Notes: generated by a model not told the origin, from the letters alone. 64,000 nt of DNA from an uncultured Hyphomonas sp. (GCF_963675305.1 NZ_OY776147.1:2852001-2916000); one strand, 5' to 3'; positions 54,465 through 63,508 are shown, counted from the first letter of the stretch. Program-made: numbers and translations.

Positions 54465-55223
54465 ATGACAACCGAACATTTCATCTCTCCTCACGGCAGA
54501 CAGCTGGCCTATCGCCGTTTCGCCCCTGCCCGCAGCGATCTCACCTATGTATGGCTGTGCGGGTTCAAGTCCGACATTACCGGGTCCAAGGTCATGTGCC
54601 TTGAGAAATGGGCAAAAGAGAACGGCCACGGCTTCCTCGCCTTCGACTATTCCGGCCATGGCGAATCAGGCGGCGCCTTCGAAGACGGCACGATTTCCCA
54701 GTGGCGCGAGGATGCCCTGGATGCGATCGACGGGCTGACCGACGGGCCGCTGGTTCTTGTCGGCTCCAGCATGGGCGGATGGATGGCCCTGCTCTCCGGC
54801 CTCGCCCGGCGCGAGCGCCTTGCCGGCATGGTGCTGATCGCGCCAGCGCCCGATTTCACCGAAAAGCTGATGTGGCCCGAATTCACGCCCCGCCAGCAGG
54901 AAGAGATCATGGAGCACGGCCTGACCCTGCGCCCGTCGGACTATGGCGACCCCTATCCGATCACGAAGGCGCTGATCGAGGATGGCCGGGGCTGGCAGCT
55001 GCTGGACGCGCCCATCGACCTCGAATGCCCCGTGCGCATCCTGCAGGGCGCCGAAGACCCGGACGTGCCATGGCGCCACGCCTTCCGGCTGGTCGAGACG
55101 ATGACGGCGGCCGATCTCGTCTTCACCCTGATCAAGGATGGCGATCATCGTCTCTCCCGCGACCAGGACATTGCCCGCCTGCTGGCCACCTGCGCAGAAA
55201 TCGCCGGAACCACAGGCGCCTAG
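54465..55223 (+). CDS. alpha/beta hydrolase
   Basis: The 252-residue cytosolic protein has the alpha/beta-hydrolase nucleophile elbow GSSMGG, the acid in GAEDPDVPW and the histidine in DGDHRLSR. The N-terminal oxyanion region WLCGFKSDITGSK and DYSGHGESGG are typical of the group that includes palmitoyl-protein thioesterase ABHD10-like hydrolases. Substrate is unknown. The start ATG 54465 is divergent from the GT4 gene; the stop overlaps the Rieske gene by 4 bases. Confidence 0.87.
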   Translation: MTTEHFISPHGRQLAYRRFAPARSDLTYVWLCGFKSDITGSKVMCLEKWAKENGHGFLAFDYSGHGESGGAFEDGTISQWREDALDAIDGLTDGPLVLVGSSMGGWMALLSGLARRERLAGMVLIAPAPDFTEKLMWPEFTPRQQEEIMEHGLTLRPSDYGDPYPITKALIEDGRGWQLLDAPIDLECPVRILQGAEDPDVPWRHAFRLVETMTAADLVFTLIKDGDHRLSRDQDIARLLATCAEIAGTTGA

Positions 55224-56335
55224 GCGCCCATCTGGTCCAGCCACCACTGGTTCATCTGCCAGATCGACTTCTCCAGCGGGGACAGCGGCCCGGCGCGGGT
55301 CAACGGCGCATTGAGGCCGGCCCAGACCAGATCGTTCGCGGCGATGTCTTCCGCGTGCACGCCCCGGATGGAGGCTTCGGCCCCGTCCAGGATGGCGGCG
55401 AAGTCATCCATGGCCAGCATCCAGTCCGGGAAGCAGAGATGGATCTTGAGGTCCAACCGGTCTGCGGCCAGCGGGGTCATCTGGTACCAGGCCATGAACG
55501 GCCCCTGCACGGCCAGCAGCAGGCCCGGAAAGGCGTTGGCGGCGATGAGGTCACGCAACTGCCAGTCTTCGAGCCCCGGCACGGGCGGCTGGGGCGTGTC
55601 CCGGTCGGCCGCCGGCATGTGCAGGATGGACCAGGGCTGGCCCGTGTCCGGCACCTGAGAGTCGCGGGCATGATAGCCCGGCTCAAGCGTTTTCGAATGG
55701 GCGGCGATATGGTGGTAGGCTTCCATGAAATTCTCGGCCAGCACCTTCCAGTTCCAGCCATGCGAATAGTCCAGCGTGCGCGCCACAAAGAAGCTGCCGA
55801 GATCGTAGTTCGCGAAATAGTCCGCAAACCCGCTGATCTGAGGGGCAAAGGCCAGCGCGTCATCGTCCAGCGTCGCCATGACGAACCCTTCCCAGATTTC
55901 AGACCGGATCTCGTGCAGGCCAAGCGTGGCCGGGTCGAAGCCCTCTGCCCCCTCCATCAGCGGCGCGCGGACGAGGTTGCCCGCCGTGTCGTACGACCAG
56001 GCGTGGTAGGGACAGGTGAACAGTTTGCGGCAGCCCTGCCCTTCCGCCACCAGCGCGGCCCGGTGACGGCACACGCGCGACAGCACCCGCACCGCGCCAT
56101 CCTCACCGCGCACGACCATGACCGGCTCGCCGCCGAGGTCTGCCGAGAGATAATCCCCTGCCCCCGGCACCTGATCCACGCGCGCCAGCGGCAACCAGCT
56201 GCGCGCCAGCACGCGCGATTTCTCGACATGCCAGAGACCGGCATCGGTATAGGCGGCGGGCGGCAGGGTGTACGCTTCAGCCAGCGGCCTGCGGCACGCA
56301 GCGGCGGCGGAGGGGGAAAGAAAGTCCTGGGTCAT
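55220..56335 (-). CDS. Rieske non-heme iron oxygenase, alpha subunit type
   Basis: The 371-residue protein has the Rieske [2Fe-2S] motif CRHRAALVAEGQG...CPYH with ligands Cys89, His91, Cys108 and His111. The mononuclear iron site appears as ENFMEAYHHIAAH (His208, His213) with a later Asp. These define aromatic-ring or amine-demethylating dioxygenases (GbcA-like). No reductase or ferredoxin gene is adjacent. Substrate is unknown. A second unit of the same protein class was not seen. Confidence 0.9.
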   Translation of the reverse strand: MTQDFLSPSAAAACRRPLAEAYTLPPAAYTDAGLWHVEKSRVLARSWLPLARVDQVPGAGDYLSADLGGEPVMVVRGEDGAVRVLSRVCRHRAALVAEGQGCRKLFTCPYHAWSYDTAGNLVRAPLMEGAEGFDPATLGLHEIRSEIWEGFVMATLDDDALAFAPQISGFADYFANYDLGSFFVARTLDYSHGWNWKVLAENFMEAYHHIAAHSKTLEPGYHARDSQVPDTGQPWSILHMPAADRDTPQPPVPGLEDWQLRDLIAANAFPGLLLAVQGPFMAWYQMTPLAADRLDLKIHLCFPDWMLAMDDFAAILDGAEASIRGVHAEDIAANDLVWAGLNAPLTRAGPLSPLEKSIWQMNQWWLDQMGA

Positions 56336-56392
56336 ACGCCACCCTCATAAAAGATGACGCAGGCGTCAAGTTTTATGATTGATCAGGCAGGG

Positions 56393-56599
56393 TCAGTGCG
56401 GCCCGGCGCCGGGCGTATCCCGGTGCTCCAGCCGCACGAGGCGGGCCAGCATGCCGCGCGCTGCGATGGCGGGCGCGGTGGAACGCACTTCGTCGGTCAT
56501 CGCCTGCGTGCGATAGCGCGTCGTCAGCAAATGGCCGTCCGTGTCGTAGCTGCCCTTGTAAGTCTTGCCTTCGATCTCGATTTCAATCGGGGTCGCCAT
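56393..56599 (-). CDS. small hypothetical protein
   Basis: The 68-residue protein begins MATPIEIEIEGKTYKGSYD, a beta-rich start, and has no recognised domain or signal. ATG 56599 follows GGAGGAA at ideal distance, and codon use is like its neighbours, so it is likely real. It is divergent from the flavodoxin-like gene and downstream of nothing obvious. Function unknown. Confidence 0.75.
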   Translation of the reverse strand: MATPIEIEIEGKTYKGSYDTDGHLLTTRYRTQAMTDEVRSTAPAIAARGMLARLVRLEHRDTPGAGPH

Positions 56600-56660
56600 G
56601 AGTTTCCTCCAGTTTTTCATGGAAAGGATTCTTGTGTCCTTTCCTGCGGCGGAGTCTAAC

Positions 56661-57158
56661 ATGGGCGCCGCAATGACCCAATTACTGATCATTTATCATT
56701 CCCGCACTGGTGGCACGCGCCAGATGGCCGAAGCCGCCTTCGCCGCCGCGAAAGAAGAGGCAGACGCCGTGCTGATGCGCGCCGAACATGCCATGCCGGA
56801 GGACCTCAAGGCCGCCGACGGCTACCTCTTCGCCGGGCCGGAAAACCTCGCCGCGCTCTCTGGCGCAATGAAGGAATTCTTCGACCGCTGTTATTATCCC
56901 GTGCTCGGACGGATCGAGGGGCGCCCCTATGCCCTGATGATCTGCGCAGGCAGCGACGGAGACAGCGCCGCCCGCCAGGCCGCCCGCATCGCCAAGGGCT
57001 GGCGCCTGCGCGAAGTGCAACCGCCCCTGATCGTCAACACAAGCGCTCAGACTCCGGAAGAGATTCTCGCAGAAAAGACCATCCCGGAAACGGATCTGGA
57101 AAAGTGCCGGGAATTGGGCGCCGCACTGGGCGCCGGGCTTAAGATGGGGGTGTTCTGA
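56661..57158 (+). CDS. flavodoxin-like / NADPH-dependent FMN reductase-type protein
   Basis: The 165-residue protein has the flavodoxin-fold FMN phosphate-binding loop HSRTGGTRQMAEAA at its N terminus and a middle segment DGYLFAGPENLAALSGAMKEFFDRCYYP, typical of WrbA/flavodoxin families. It should bind FMN and transfer electrons from NAD(P)H. ATG 56661 follows GGAG; ATG 56673 (MTQLLIIYHS) is an alternative. Redox partner is unknown. Confidence 0.85.
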   Translation: MGAAMTQLLIIYHSRTGGTRQMAEAAFAAAKEEADAVLMRAEHAMPEDLKAADGYLFAGPENLAALSGAMKEFFDRCYYPVLGRIEGRPYALMICAGSDGDSAARQAARIAKGWRLREVQPPLIVNTSAQTPEEILAEKTIPETDLEKCRELGAALGAGLKMGVF

Positions 57159-57168
57159 GGCCCTCGCC

Positions 57169-59421
57169 TCAGAACGACACTTCCACGCCCATCAGAAACT
57201 CGAACGGCTTGCCGGGACGTAGGCCCGCCGGATCGATCGAGGCGACATAGACCTCGTCGAACAGGTTCTCGGCCTTGGCCCGCACGCGGATGCGGTCGGT
57301 CAGGTCCACCCATACGGCCATGTCGGCCACCCAGCGCGCTTCGATCAATTCGCGCTCCGGGATGCTGCCCTGCCCGGCGCGCGCCCGCGCATCGGAGACA
57401 TAATTGCCCGACAGGCTCGCGCCCCAGCGATCCGTTTCGAGCCCAGCACTCAGCGTCAGCTGCTGGTCGGCGATGTAAGGCAGTTCATCCCCGGCGACGA
57501 CATCGCCCCAGGGCTCATAGTCGCTCTCGAAGCTCGTCTGGAATTCGGCATCGGTCAGCGTGTAGACAAGGCTGAGCGGAATGGAGAGGTCCGTGCTCAG
57601 AGCAGATCCGGCATCCCAGCTGGCCGTCACTTCCAGGCCCTGCACATCGACTTCGCCGCCATTGAACTGGTCGCCCACCGCACAGCCGCCGCCGGACGAG
57701 GCCGTGCAGGTGCCCAGCAGGTTCGAATAGTCATTGAAGTACGCGATGGCTTCCAGTTCGAACTCCCCGCGCGAATAGCGTCCTCCGAACTCCCAGTTCA
57801 CGCTTTCCTCGACATCGGCATTTGTCGTGCCGGGGCTCGCGATGGCGAAGCCGCGATGCACACCGGCCAGCAGCGTCGTCGTCTCGCTGATCTCATAGAG
57901 CGCGCTGAGGCCGGGCACGACCACCGTGTCGGAGAGCTCCCTCACCTGCGTCGGCCCATCGGCGCGGGCCGGGTCGCTGGTCGAATAGTCTTCCCGCGTC
58001 AGTTCGTAATCCTCGAACCGTGCGCCGCCCGTCACGGACAGGCGCCCGAGGGTGAACTTGTCCTGCACGAACAGGGCGAGCGCCTCGCCGGAGGAAATCC
58101 GGTTCGCTTGGCTGCCCGCGGCGCCCGCCGTGGTCAGGATCAGCTGCCCGCCCTCCAGGCGATAGGCATCCTCTTCCTGGAAGCGGTCTTCCTCGTCCTG
58201 ATGCAGGCGGGCCCCGATGGTCAGGTCATGCTCGATGCCGCCAAAGGCTGTCTTCCAGTTCAGCACCGACTGGACGCCCTCGCTGTAATAGGCCCGCCGG
58301 TTGGCCCGGTAGACGATGGAATCGTCGAGGCTCGCCGTGCCCACCGCGAGAGCATATTCGGCCGCATAGGTCACCGGGTCTGCCAGCACGCTGGAGATCG
58401 AGACATCCCCGCTCGCGCCCGTGCCGCCTGAATTGATACCCTGCAGCTTGTACCAGTTGCGGGCAAAATCGTGGTGATAGGCAATCGTCGTCAGGCTGAG
58501 GTCCGGCGTGAGGTCGATCCGGTGGGTCAGCTGGAACAGCTCGTTCTCGCCATTGAACACATCGTCGGTACTCGCATCATAGCGCCGGTACGGGTCTGCC
58601 CGGAAATCGTCCAGCGTCAGGCCGAGATAGGTCTCGTTCGAAGTCTCTTCCCGCGTCTGGTATTTCAGCTCCACGCTCTGCGGCATGGCCCCTTCGGCCT
58701 TGTAGGCACCGAGCTTCACGACCAAATCGTCCGCGTCGAATCCGGTCGGGCCGCCATTGTCCAGACGCTTGAAGCCGTCCGTCTCGTCGGTGAACACTTC
58801 GACGAGTCCGCCCAGCTGCCAGCCCGCCGCCGCATCCGCCTTGCCGCCCAGCCAGAGGTGCGCGCGCTGGCGGTCATTGGTGCCGAACATCACCTGTCCG
58901 TAGCCGGACGGGGCCTCCGGCACAGGCGTCGAGAACATGTTGATCGCCCCGCCCGTGGTACGCGGGCCGTAGAGGATCGCCGCCGGGCCCTTGGTCACCT
59001 CGATGGCGCTCATCCGGGCGATGGTCGGGAAGTAATAGGCCGATGGCGAGGCATAAGGCGCCGGCGAGATCGGCACGCCATCTTCCATCAGGGCAACACG
59101 AGACGAGCGGTCAGAGCCGGAGCCGCGCAGGCCGATATTCGGGCGCAGGCCATAGCCGTCCTCTTCCTGGATGTTGACGCCCGGCACGGCGCGCAGGATG
59201 CGCAGCACGTCGCTCTGCGCCTGCACCGACAGGTCTGCATCCGTCAGGAAGGAGACCGAGCCCGCCACATCCAGCGCCGCCTCGGACGAGCCTGTGACCA
59301 CGACAGTCGACAACAGGCGATAGCGGTCGTCCCCTTCTGCCGCTTCCGGCGCCTCCGCCCCGGCCGAAAGGGCCAGCGCCGCCACAGGCGCCATCAGGAA
59401 ACTGCTCTTCAAACCGCTCAC
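57169..59421 (-). CDS. TonB-dependent receptor, FecA-type
   Basis: The 750-residue outer-membrane protein has a signal peptide, a TonB-box/plug start (STVVVTGSSEAALDVAGSVSFL), plug signature (VPGVNIQEEDGYGLRPNIGLRGSGSDRSSRVALMEDGVP) and a barrel ending in Phe. The plug resembles ferric-citrate/FecA-like receptors. The start is GTG 59421 (MSGLKSS), or a shorter one at the Met of LMAPV. It would import ferric chelates, powered by ExbBD-TonB. A Fur-like site lies upstream. Confidence 0.88.
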   Translation of the reverse strand: MSGLKSSFLMAPVAALALSAGAEAPEAAEGDDRYRLLSTVVVTGSSEAALDVAGSVSFLTDADLSVQAQSDVLRILRAVPGVNIQEEDGYGLRPNIGLRGSGSDRSSRVALMEDGVPISPAPYASPSAYYFPTIARMSAIEVTKGPAAILYGPRTTGGAINMFSTPVPEAPSGYGQVMFGTNDRQRAHLWLGGKADAAAGWQLGGLVEVFTDETDGFKRLDNGGPTGFDADDLVVKLGAYKAEGAMPQSVELKYQTREETSNETYLGLTLDDFRADPYRRYDASTDDVFNGENELFQLTHRIDLTPDLSLTTIAYHHDFARNWYKLQGINSGGTGASGDVSISSVLADPVTYAAEYALAVGTASLDDSIVYRANRRAYYSEGVQSVLNWKTAFGGIEHDLTIGARLHQDEEDRFQEEDAYRLEGGQLILTTAGAAGSQANRISSGEALALFVQDKFTLGRLSVTGGARFEDYELTREDYSTSDPARADGPTQVRELSDTVVVPGLSALYEISETTTLLAGVHRGFAIASPGTTNADVEESVNWEFGGRYSRGEFELEAIAYFNDYSNLLGTCTASSGGGCAVGDQFNGGEVDVQGLEVTASWDAGSALSTDLSIPLSLVYTLTDAEFQTSFESDYEPWGDVVAGDELPYIADQQLTLSAGLETDRWGASLSGNYVSDARARAGQGSIPERELIEARWVADMAVWVDLTDRIRVRAKAENLFDEVYVASIDPAGLRPGKPFEFLMGVEVSF

Positions 59422-59484
59422 GCCGCCCTCGCTCCGCTTATTTTCTATACAAGTCGCGGCTGTTTATTGGAGGCGGTTTGAGAA

Positions 59485-59505
59485 TGCAAGTGCGACCTAT
59501 TTGCA
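59485..59505 (-). promoter_or_regulatory. Fur-box-like site upstream of the FecA-type receptor
   Basis: On the minus strand TGCAAATAGGTCGCA resembles the alphaproteobacterial Fur pattern TGC(A/G)AAT-N-ATTCGCA. The same stretch is bounded by outer arms TGCAA and TTGCA at 59485-59489 and 59501-59505. It is about 65-85 bases before the receptor start, a sensible operator position. The match is imperfect. Confidence 0.35.
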
Positions 59506-59577
59506 AAAACAGCGAAGAGTCCTACTCATCCCCCAGCCACCCTCCAGGGCCTGAACGTCAAAGCAAAGGGTGCGCGA

Positions 59578-59946
59578 TCACCCGCCCAGCGGCTTCATGT
59601 AGGTGGCGAGGTCGAAATAGTCGCGCCAGACGGCGATCTTGCCGTCCTTCATCTCGAAGACGCCGCAACAGGGCAGGTCGATCTGCTTGCCATGCGCGAC
59701 AGTCCGGTCGAGGCGTTCGGCGATCACCGTGTCTCCGGCGGACATCAGTGTGAGGACATCCCAGATCGTCTCACTCCAGCCATTGATGAAGCCACCGATA
59801 AACTTGCGCAGCGCCTCATGCCCCTGGACCGGGCCCGTCGGCATGTTGTGATAGATGCCGTCCTCGGCAAAGAAGCCCACCAGCTCCTCCACATCCAGCC
59901 GCGACCACGCCGCAATAAACTCCCGGATCACCTGTTCATTGCCCAT
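59578..59946 (-). CDS. limonene-1,2-epoxide hydrolase-like / SnoaL-like protein
   Basis: The 122-residue protein is a single NTF2-fold domain with the LEH-type segments FIAAWSRLDVEELVGFFAEDGIYHNMP and GHEALRKFIGGFINGW. It is a small cytosolic enzyme or binding protein of the limonene-epoxide-hydrolase group; the real substrate cannot be predicted. ATG 59946 follows GGGAGG. Neighbours are the FecA-type receptor and the PIN-like gene. Confidence 0.83.
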   Translation of the reverse strand: MGNEQVIREFIAAWSRLDVEELVGFFAEDGIYHNMPTGPVQGHEALRKFIGGFINGWSETIWDVLTLMSAGDTVIAERLDRTVAHGKQIDLPCCGVFEMKDGKIAVWRDYFDLATYMKPLGG

Positions 59947-59999
59947 GGCGTGCCTCCCTTTTTTTTGTGGCGGTGAATTCGCCAGATAAATGCGCGCCA

Positions 60000-61163
60000 C
60001 TATTCAACCGCATAAATTTCAGCGCAATACTTTCGCACCTCTGGCGAAGCGGTCGCCTCGGTTTTGCGCAATAGCTCTAAGAATTGTTCGGCTGTATTAA
60101 GAGAATAAATTCTCTGGCTCAGCCCAAGTTCCTCTGAAAGTGGTGCTTCAGATAGGAAGGTGGCGCATTCTTTGTCGATGAACATCGCATCGACATAAGG
60201 TCCATATGCCGAGATGGCTCTGATATCATTCAACATACCAGCATTTGGCGCCCTTTTCTGACCCGCCGCCATCTTCCGTGCTATCGCTGCGAACAAGTAG
60301 GACGAAATCTTGTGATGAGGCAGAAGTCTATTGCCCTCCCAGTCCAAAAAGGAAACCAACCGTCCCAAAACTTGATCCGTATTGCAATCGATCAACTCAT
60401 GCTCGAAATACCTCTGCAACTGGAATACCGACATTCTTGCCGCTGAGTCGCTAGCCGTCACCATCGCTTCCTTATGAACGGGACCGAAACTAGACAATTC
60501 CACTTCAAGAACGTCTTCGAATGAAGGCTGCTCAGCGGCCCACCGTTCCGCAAGCTTTGCCAAACTCTGGTAACCGGCATCGCGATCACCCCTGATCGCC
60601 TCTGCGAGATCGCTAAAGTCTGCGTTCACCGTGATGTGCAAATCCCGCAGCCAGACATTTCTGTCTCGTTTCAGAACTTCGTCTACTGAGAAATTCAAAT
60701 CGGGCACGCCTTGATCATTCATGAAAGCTTTGGCGAATTGAAATATCTGTGCGCTTTCCACTTCCCGAGAGTTCACTAGCACAGCATCTCCCAACATCTC
60801 GGTAAAGAGCCGAAGTTCGGCAGGGTTGCGGGACACGATGGTCTCCATGGAGTGAATATCACTCATTGGGAAGATTGCTTGCTGCAGGAGAACGCATCTT
60901 TCGATCAGTCGAAATGCTTCCTTCCAAAAGTCTTCATAAGGCAAATTGGGAGGTCTTTGATTGTTCTTGATCAAGAATAGCTCGCTCAGCGCAAACTGGT
61001 CCAAATAGATCACTTTCTTATCGACGTTCGGAAGCGCCTCCCGTTGCTTGTACCGACATGCCGTACAACGTCGCACTAGTGTGCTCCCACCAACTGATAG
61101 AATCCCGAGGGAACCAGAAGCAGAACAATTTGGGCAATCAAGGAATGGTGCTCGTTCAAACAT
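60000..61163 (-). CDS. zinc-ribbon plus PIN-like domain protein, probably acquired
   Basis: The 387-residue protein starts with a zinc ribbon (Cys10, Cys13, Cys33, Cys36 in CPNC and CTAC) and continues with a PIN-like nuclease outline: VIYLDQFALSEL (Asp55), MSDIHSMET and YGPYVDAMFIDKE further on, with acidic residues in the order expected for a PIN active site. No family is recognised. Base composition is visibly more A/T-rich than every neighbour, suggesting recent transfer. The ATG at 61163 is preferred to TTG 61214. A function in RNA cleavage or phage defence is inference only. Confidence 0.65.
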   Translation of the reverse strand: MFERAPFLDCPNCSASGSLGILSVGGSTLVRRCTACRYKQREALPNVDKKVIYLDQFALSELFLIKNNQRPPNLPYEDFWKEAFRLIERCVLLQQAIFPMSDIHSMETIVSRNPAELRLFTEMLGDAVLVNSREVESAQIFQFAKAFMNDQGVPDLNFSVDEVLKRDRNVWLRDLHITVNADFSDLAEAIRGDRDAGYQSLAKLAERWAAEQPSFEDVLEVELSSFGPVHKEAMVTASDSAARMSVFQLQRYFEHELIDCNTDQVLGRLVSFLDWEGNRLLPHHKISSYLFAAIARKMAAGQKRAPNAGMLNDIRAISAYGPYVDAMFIDKECATFLSEAPLSEELGLSQRIYSLNTAEQFLELLRKTEATASPEVRKYCAEIYAVE

Positions 61164-61281
61164 CGATACTACTCTGTTGCGGTAACACGTTACTTTCAAA
61201 TCCTTGTTGGACAATCATCTATTGTTGCCACCCAAAAAACCTTGCAATCTGCCGATCCATTCTGGCGAGGGCACCCCACAC

Positions 61282-61866
61282 ATGACCTGGACTGAAATCG
61301 CGGGCTTCATCACCGGCGCGCTTTGCGTGTGGCTGGTGGTGAAGCGGAATATCTGGAATTTTCCGGTTGGGATCGCGAATTACATTTTCTTCTTTGTGCT
61401 GTTCATCGGGTCGGGCCTGTATGCCGATGCGGGGCTGCAGGTGGTTTATTTCGGGCTGGCGCTTTATGGCTGGTATTCCTGGCTCTACGGAGCGGAGGAT
61501 CATACCGCCCTCACCGTGCACAACCCCACCCTGCCCCAGTTCCTCGCCTGTCTTGCCGCCGTGGGCGTGATCTGGGCGGCGATCCAGTTCGGCCTCTCCC
61601 GCTATACCGACTCCACTGTGGCCGGATGGGACGCGATCACCACGGCGCTCAGCCTCGTCGCGCAATTCATGCTGTCGCGCAAATGGATCGCGAACTGGTG
61701 GCTGTGGATCGCGGCGGACCTGATCTACATCCCGCTCTATGCCTTCAAAGGCCTGTGGCTGACGGCGGGGCTCTACGGCATCTTCCTGGCCATGTGCGTG
61801 GTGGGCCTGATGGAATGGCGCGCCGCGCGGGCGAAGATGCCGGCGGCGGAACCCTCCGCAGCCTGA
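61282..61866 (+). CDS. pnuC: nicotinamide riboside transporter PnuC
   Basis: PnuC facilitates uptake of nicotinamide riboside for NAD synthesis. The 194-residue protein has seven hydrophobic helices and family signatures VKRNIWNFPVGIANYIFF near residue 20, YGWYSWLYG, and RKWIANWWLWIAADLIYIPLYAFKGLW in the C-terminal half, which hold the substrate-binding Trp and Asn residues. Length is slightly shorter than E. coli PnuC, as in most proteobacteria. It overlaps nothing; its stop abuts the epimerase-like stop. Confidence 0.93.
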   Translation: MTWTEIAGFITGALCVWLVVKRNIWNFPVGIANYIFFFVLFIGSGLYADAGLQVVYFGLALYGWYSWLYGAEDHTALTVHNPTLPQFLACLAAVGVIWAAIQFGLSRYTDSTVAGWDAITTALSLVAQFMLSRKWIANWWLWIAADLIYIPLYAFKGLWLTAGLYGIFLAMCVVGLMEWRAARAKMPAAEPSAA

Positions 61867-62760
61867 TCAGCCCTCCCCCGCCAAAATCGCGGCGAGGCCT
61901 TCGCGGTAAGTGGGGTATTTGGGGCGCCAGTTCAGGGCCGCCTTGGTGCGGGCGTTGGAGATGCGTTTGCACTCGGCATAGAAACTGCGCGCCATGGGGC
62001 TGAGGTCTGCGGCCTCGAACGGGATTTCCGGCGGCGGGCCCATGCCGAGCAGTTCCGCGGCGTAGGCGATCACGTCCTGCGGCGGGGCGGGTTCATCGTC
62101 GCAGAGGTGGAACACGCCGCCCGCCCGCGCGGCGGCCTCCGGGCGCTGGTGCAGGGCCAGCAGGCCGCTGGCAATGTCATCCACATGCACGCGGGAGAAG
62201 ACCTGCCCCGGTTTCACGATGCGCCGGGCCGTGCCCTCCCTCAGCCGGTCGAAGGCGGAGCGGCCGGGGCCATAGATGCCCGGCAGGCGAACGATGTTGA
62301 CGCGTCCGCCGGTCGCCTCGCGCCACTGGTCCTCGGCGAGGGCGCGGGCGGCCGCGCGGCGGCTCTGCGGGTTCGTCTCGCTCCACTCGAACGCCCAGCC
62401 GCCGGCGAGGTCTCCATAGACGCCGGTGGTCGACAAATAGGTCACGCGGAGGTCATGGCTTAGTCCGGTATGATCATGATCCGGTCCGGTATGGTCATGG
62501 CCTGGTCCGGTATGCACATGGCGTAACACGGGGCAGCCATGCGGATCCGGCGGGACTGTCACCAGAAGGCATGCCTTATCGGGCAGCTGAAGCGGGCTGT
62601 CGCCATCCCAGACGCGGGCGTCGATGCCGCCGTCCCGCAGCGCTTCGGCCTTCGCCTCGCTGCGCACCGTGCCGGCCACCGGGCCCGGCCAGATCCGCGC
62701 CAGATGTGTGGCACTATAGCCAAGCCCGGCGATAAAAAGCACAGATGGCTGAACTGTCAT
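61867..62760 (-). CDS. NAD(P)-binding SDR-type epimerase with internal His-rich repeat
   Basis: The 297-residue protein has a Rossmann start VLFIAGLGYSATHLARIW and atypical-SDR (YeeZ-like) motifs VTYLSTTGVYGD, VRLPGIYGPGR and RVHVDDIASGLLAL. A Tyr-x3-Lys pair is not clear. At about residues 79-99 a triplicated seven-residue unit HTGPGHD, HTGPDHD, HTGLSHD is inserted, encoded by a 21-bp tandem repeat. Substrate is unknown. It converges with pnuC. Confidence 0.8.
   Translation of the reverse strand: MTVQPSVLFIAGLGYSATHLARIWPGPVAGTVRSEAKAEALRDGGIDARVWDGDSPLQLPDKACLLVTVPPDPHGCPVLRHVHTGPGHDHTGPDHDHTGLSHDLRVTYLSTTGVYGDLAGGWAFEWSETNPQSRRAAARALAEDQWREATGGRVNIVRLPGIYGPGRSAFDRLREGTARRIVKPGQVFSRVHVDDIASGLLALHQRPEAAARAGGVFHLCDDEPAPPQDVIAYAAELLGMGPPPEIPFEAADLSPMARSFYAECKRISNARTKAALNWRPKYPTYREGLAAILAGEG
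62463..62525. repeat. in-frame 21-bp tandem repeat, three units
   Basis: Units begin GTCCGGTATG at 62463, 62484 and 62505 and differ by a few bases each. They fall in frame in the epimerase-like gene and give the repeated HTGPxHD peptide on the minus strand. Expansion without frameshift suggests slippage tolerated in a surface loop. Confidence 0.85.
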
Positions 62761-62821
62761 TTGCGTGGCGCAATCCCATTGTATCTATGGGGTTTGTTAC
62801 AGGTTCCGGAGTGTCCGATCC

Positions 62822-63505
62822 ATGCCCCTTCTCACCGCGGCCGCCGTCTCGCTCGTGATGCTGCAAACAGCCGGAGAGCGTATCGCCGCGCAGGAACAGG
62901 CCCGGCTGGAGGCCTGCCTCGCCAAGATCGAGACCGATCCGGACGACGCCTATGAAGACGGCCTCGCCTGGACCTATCAGGGTAACCGCCCCGGCGCGCG
63001 CCAGTGCACGGCCATGGCGCTGATCGCTCTCGGCCATCAGGCGGAAGGTGCCGAGCGGCTGAAAAACCTCGCAAATTCAACGGATGGCGGCACGCTGGAG
63101 CAGCGCGCGGCCTATCTCTCACAGGCCGGGAATGCCTGGATCGAGGCCGACGACCCGGACTCCGCCCTGAAGGCGTTCGATGGCGCCCTGAAGATCGCCC
63201 CCGATGCACCGGAACTGCTGCTGGACCGGGCCTCGGCCCATATGCTGCTGGAGAATTACGACGAGGCCATCGATGACCTCGACGCCGTCCTGCTGCGCGT
63301 GCCGGGCCATGGCGAGGCCTACCAAATGCGCGGCGCCGCCTGGCTCGCCAAGGGCGACCCGGACAAGGCGATGCTGGACGTGAATGCGGCGATGGAAGCC
63401 GATCCGGAGGATATCAACACGCTGGTCCTGCGCGGCCAGGTGCGCGAAGCGCTGCGCCTGCAGGCCGATGCCGGCGGACCGATCGAGCGGCTGGAAACCG
63501 ACTAG
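62822..63505 (+). CDS. TPR-repeat protein, probably secreted or membrane-anchored
   Basis: The 227-residue protein has an N-terminal hydrophobic stretch (MPLLTAAAVSLVMLQTAG) and then three or more tetratricopeptide units, most clearly AWIEADDPDSALKAFDGALKIAPDAPELLLDRASAHMLLENYDEAIDDLDAVLLRVPGHGEAYQMRGAAWLAKGDPDKAML. TPR domains dock protein partners. ATG 62822 was chosen; no strong ribosome site is visible. Partner is unknown. Its stop is 3 bases from that of arsC. Confidence 0.8.
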   Translation: MPLLTAAAVSLVMLQTAGERIAAQEQARLEACLAKIETDPDDAYEDGLAWTYQGNRPGARQCTAMALIALGHQAEGAERLKNLANSTDGGTLEQRAAYLSQAGNAWIEADDPDSALKAFDGALKIAPDAPELLLDRASAHMLLENYDEAIDDLDAVLLRVPGHGEAYQMRGAAWLAKGDPDKAMLDVNAAMEADPEDINTLVLRGQVREALRLQADAGGPIERLETD

Positions 63506-63508
63506 GCC

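Noticed and set aside
62463..62525. Regular repeat considered as a CRISPR array
   Set aside because: Units are contiguous, without spacers, and in frame with a coding sequence; no cas gene is near.
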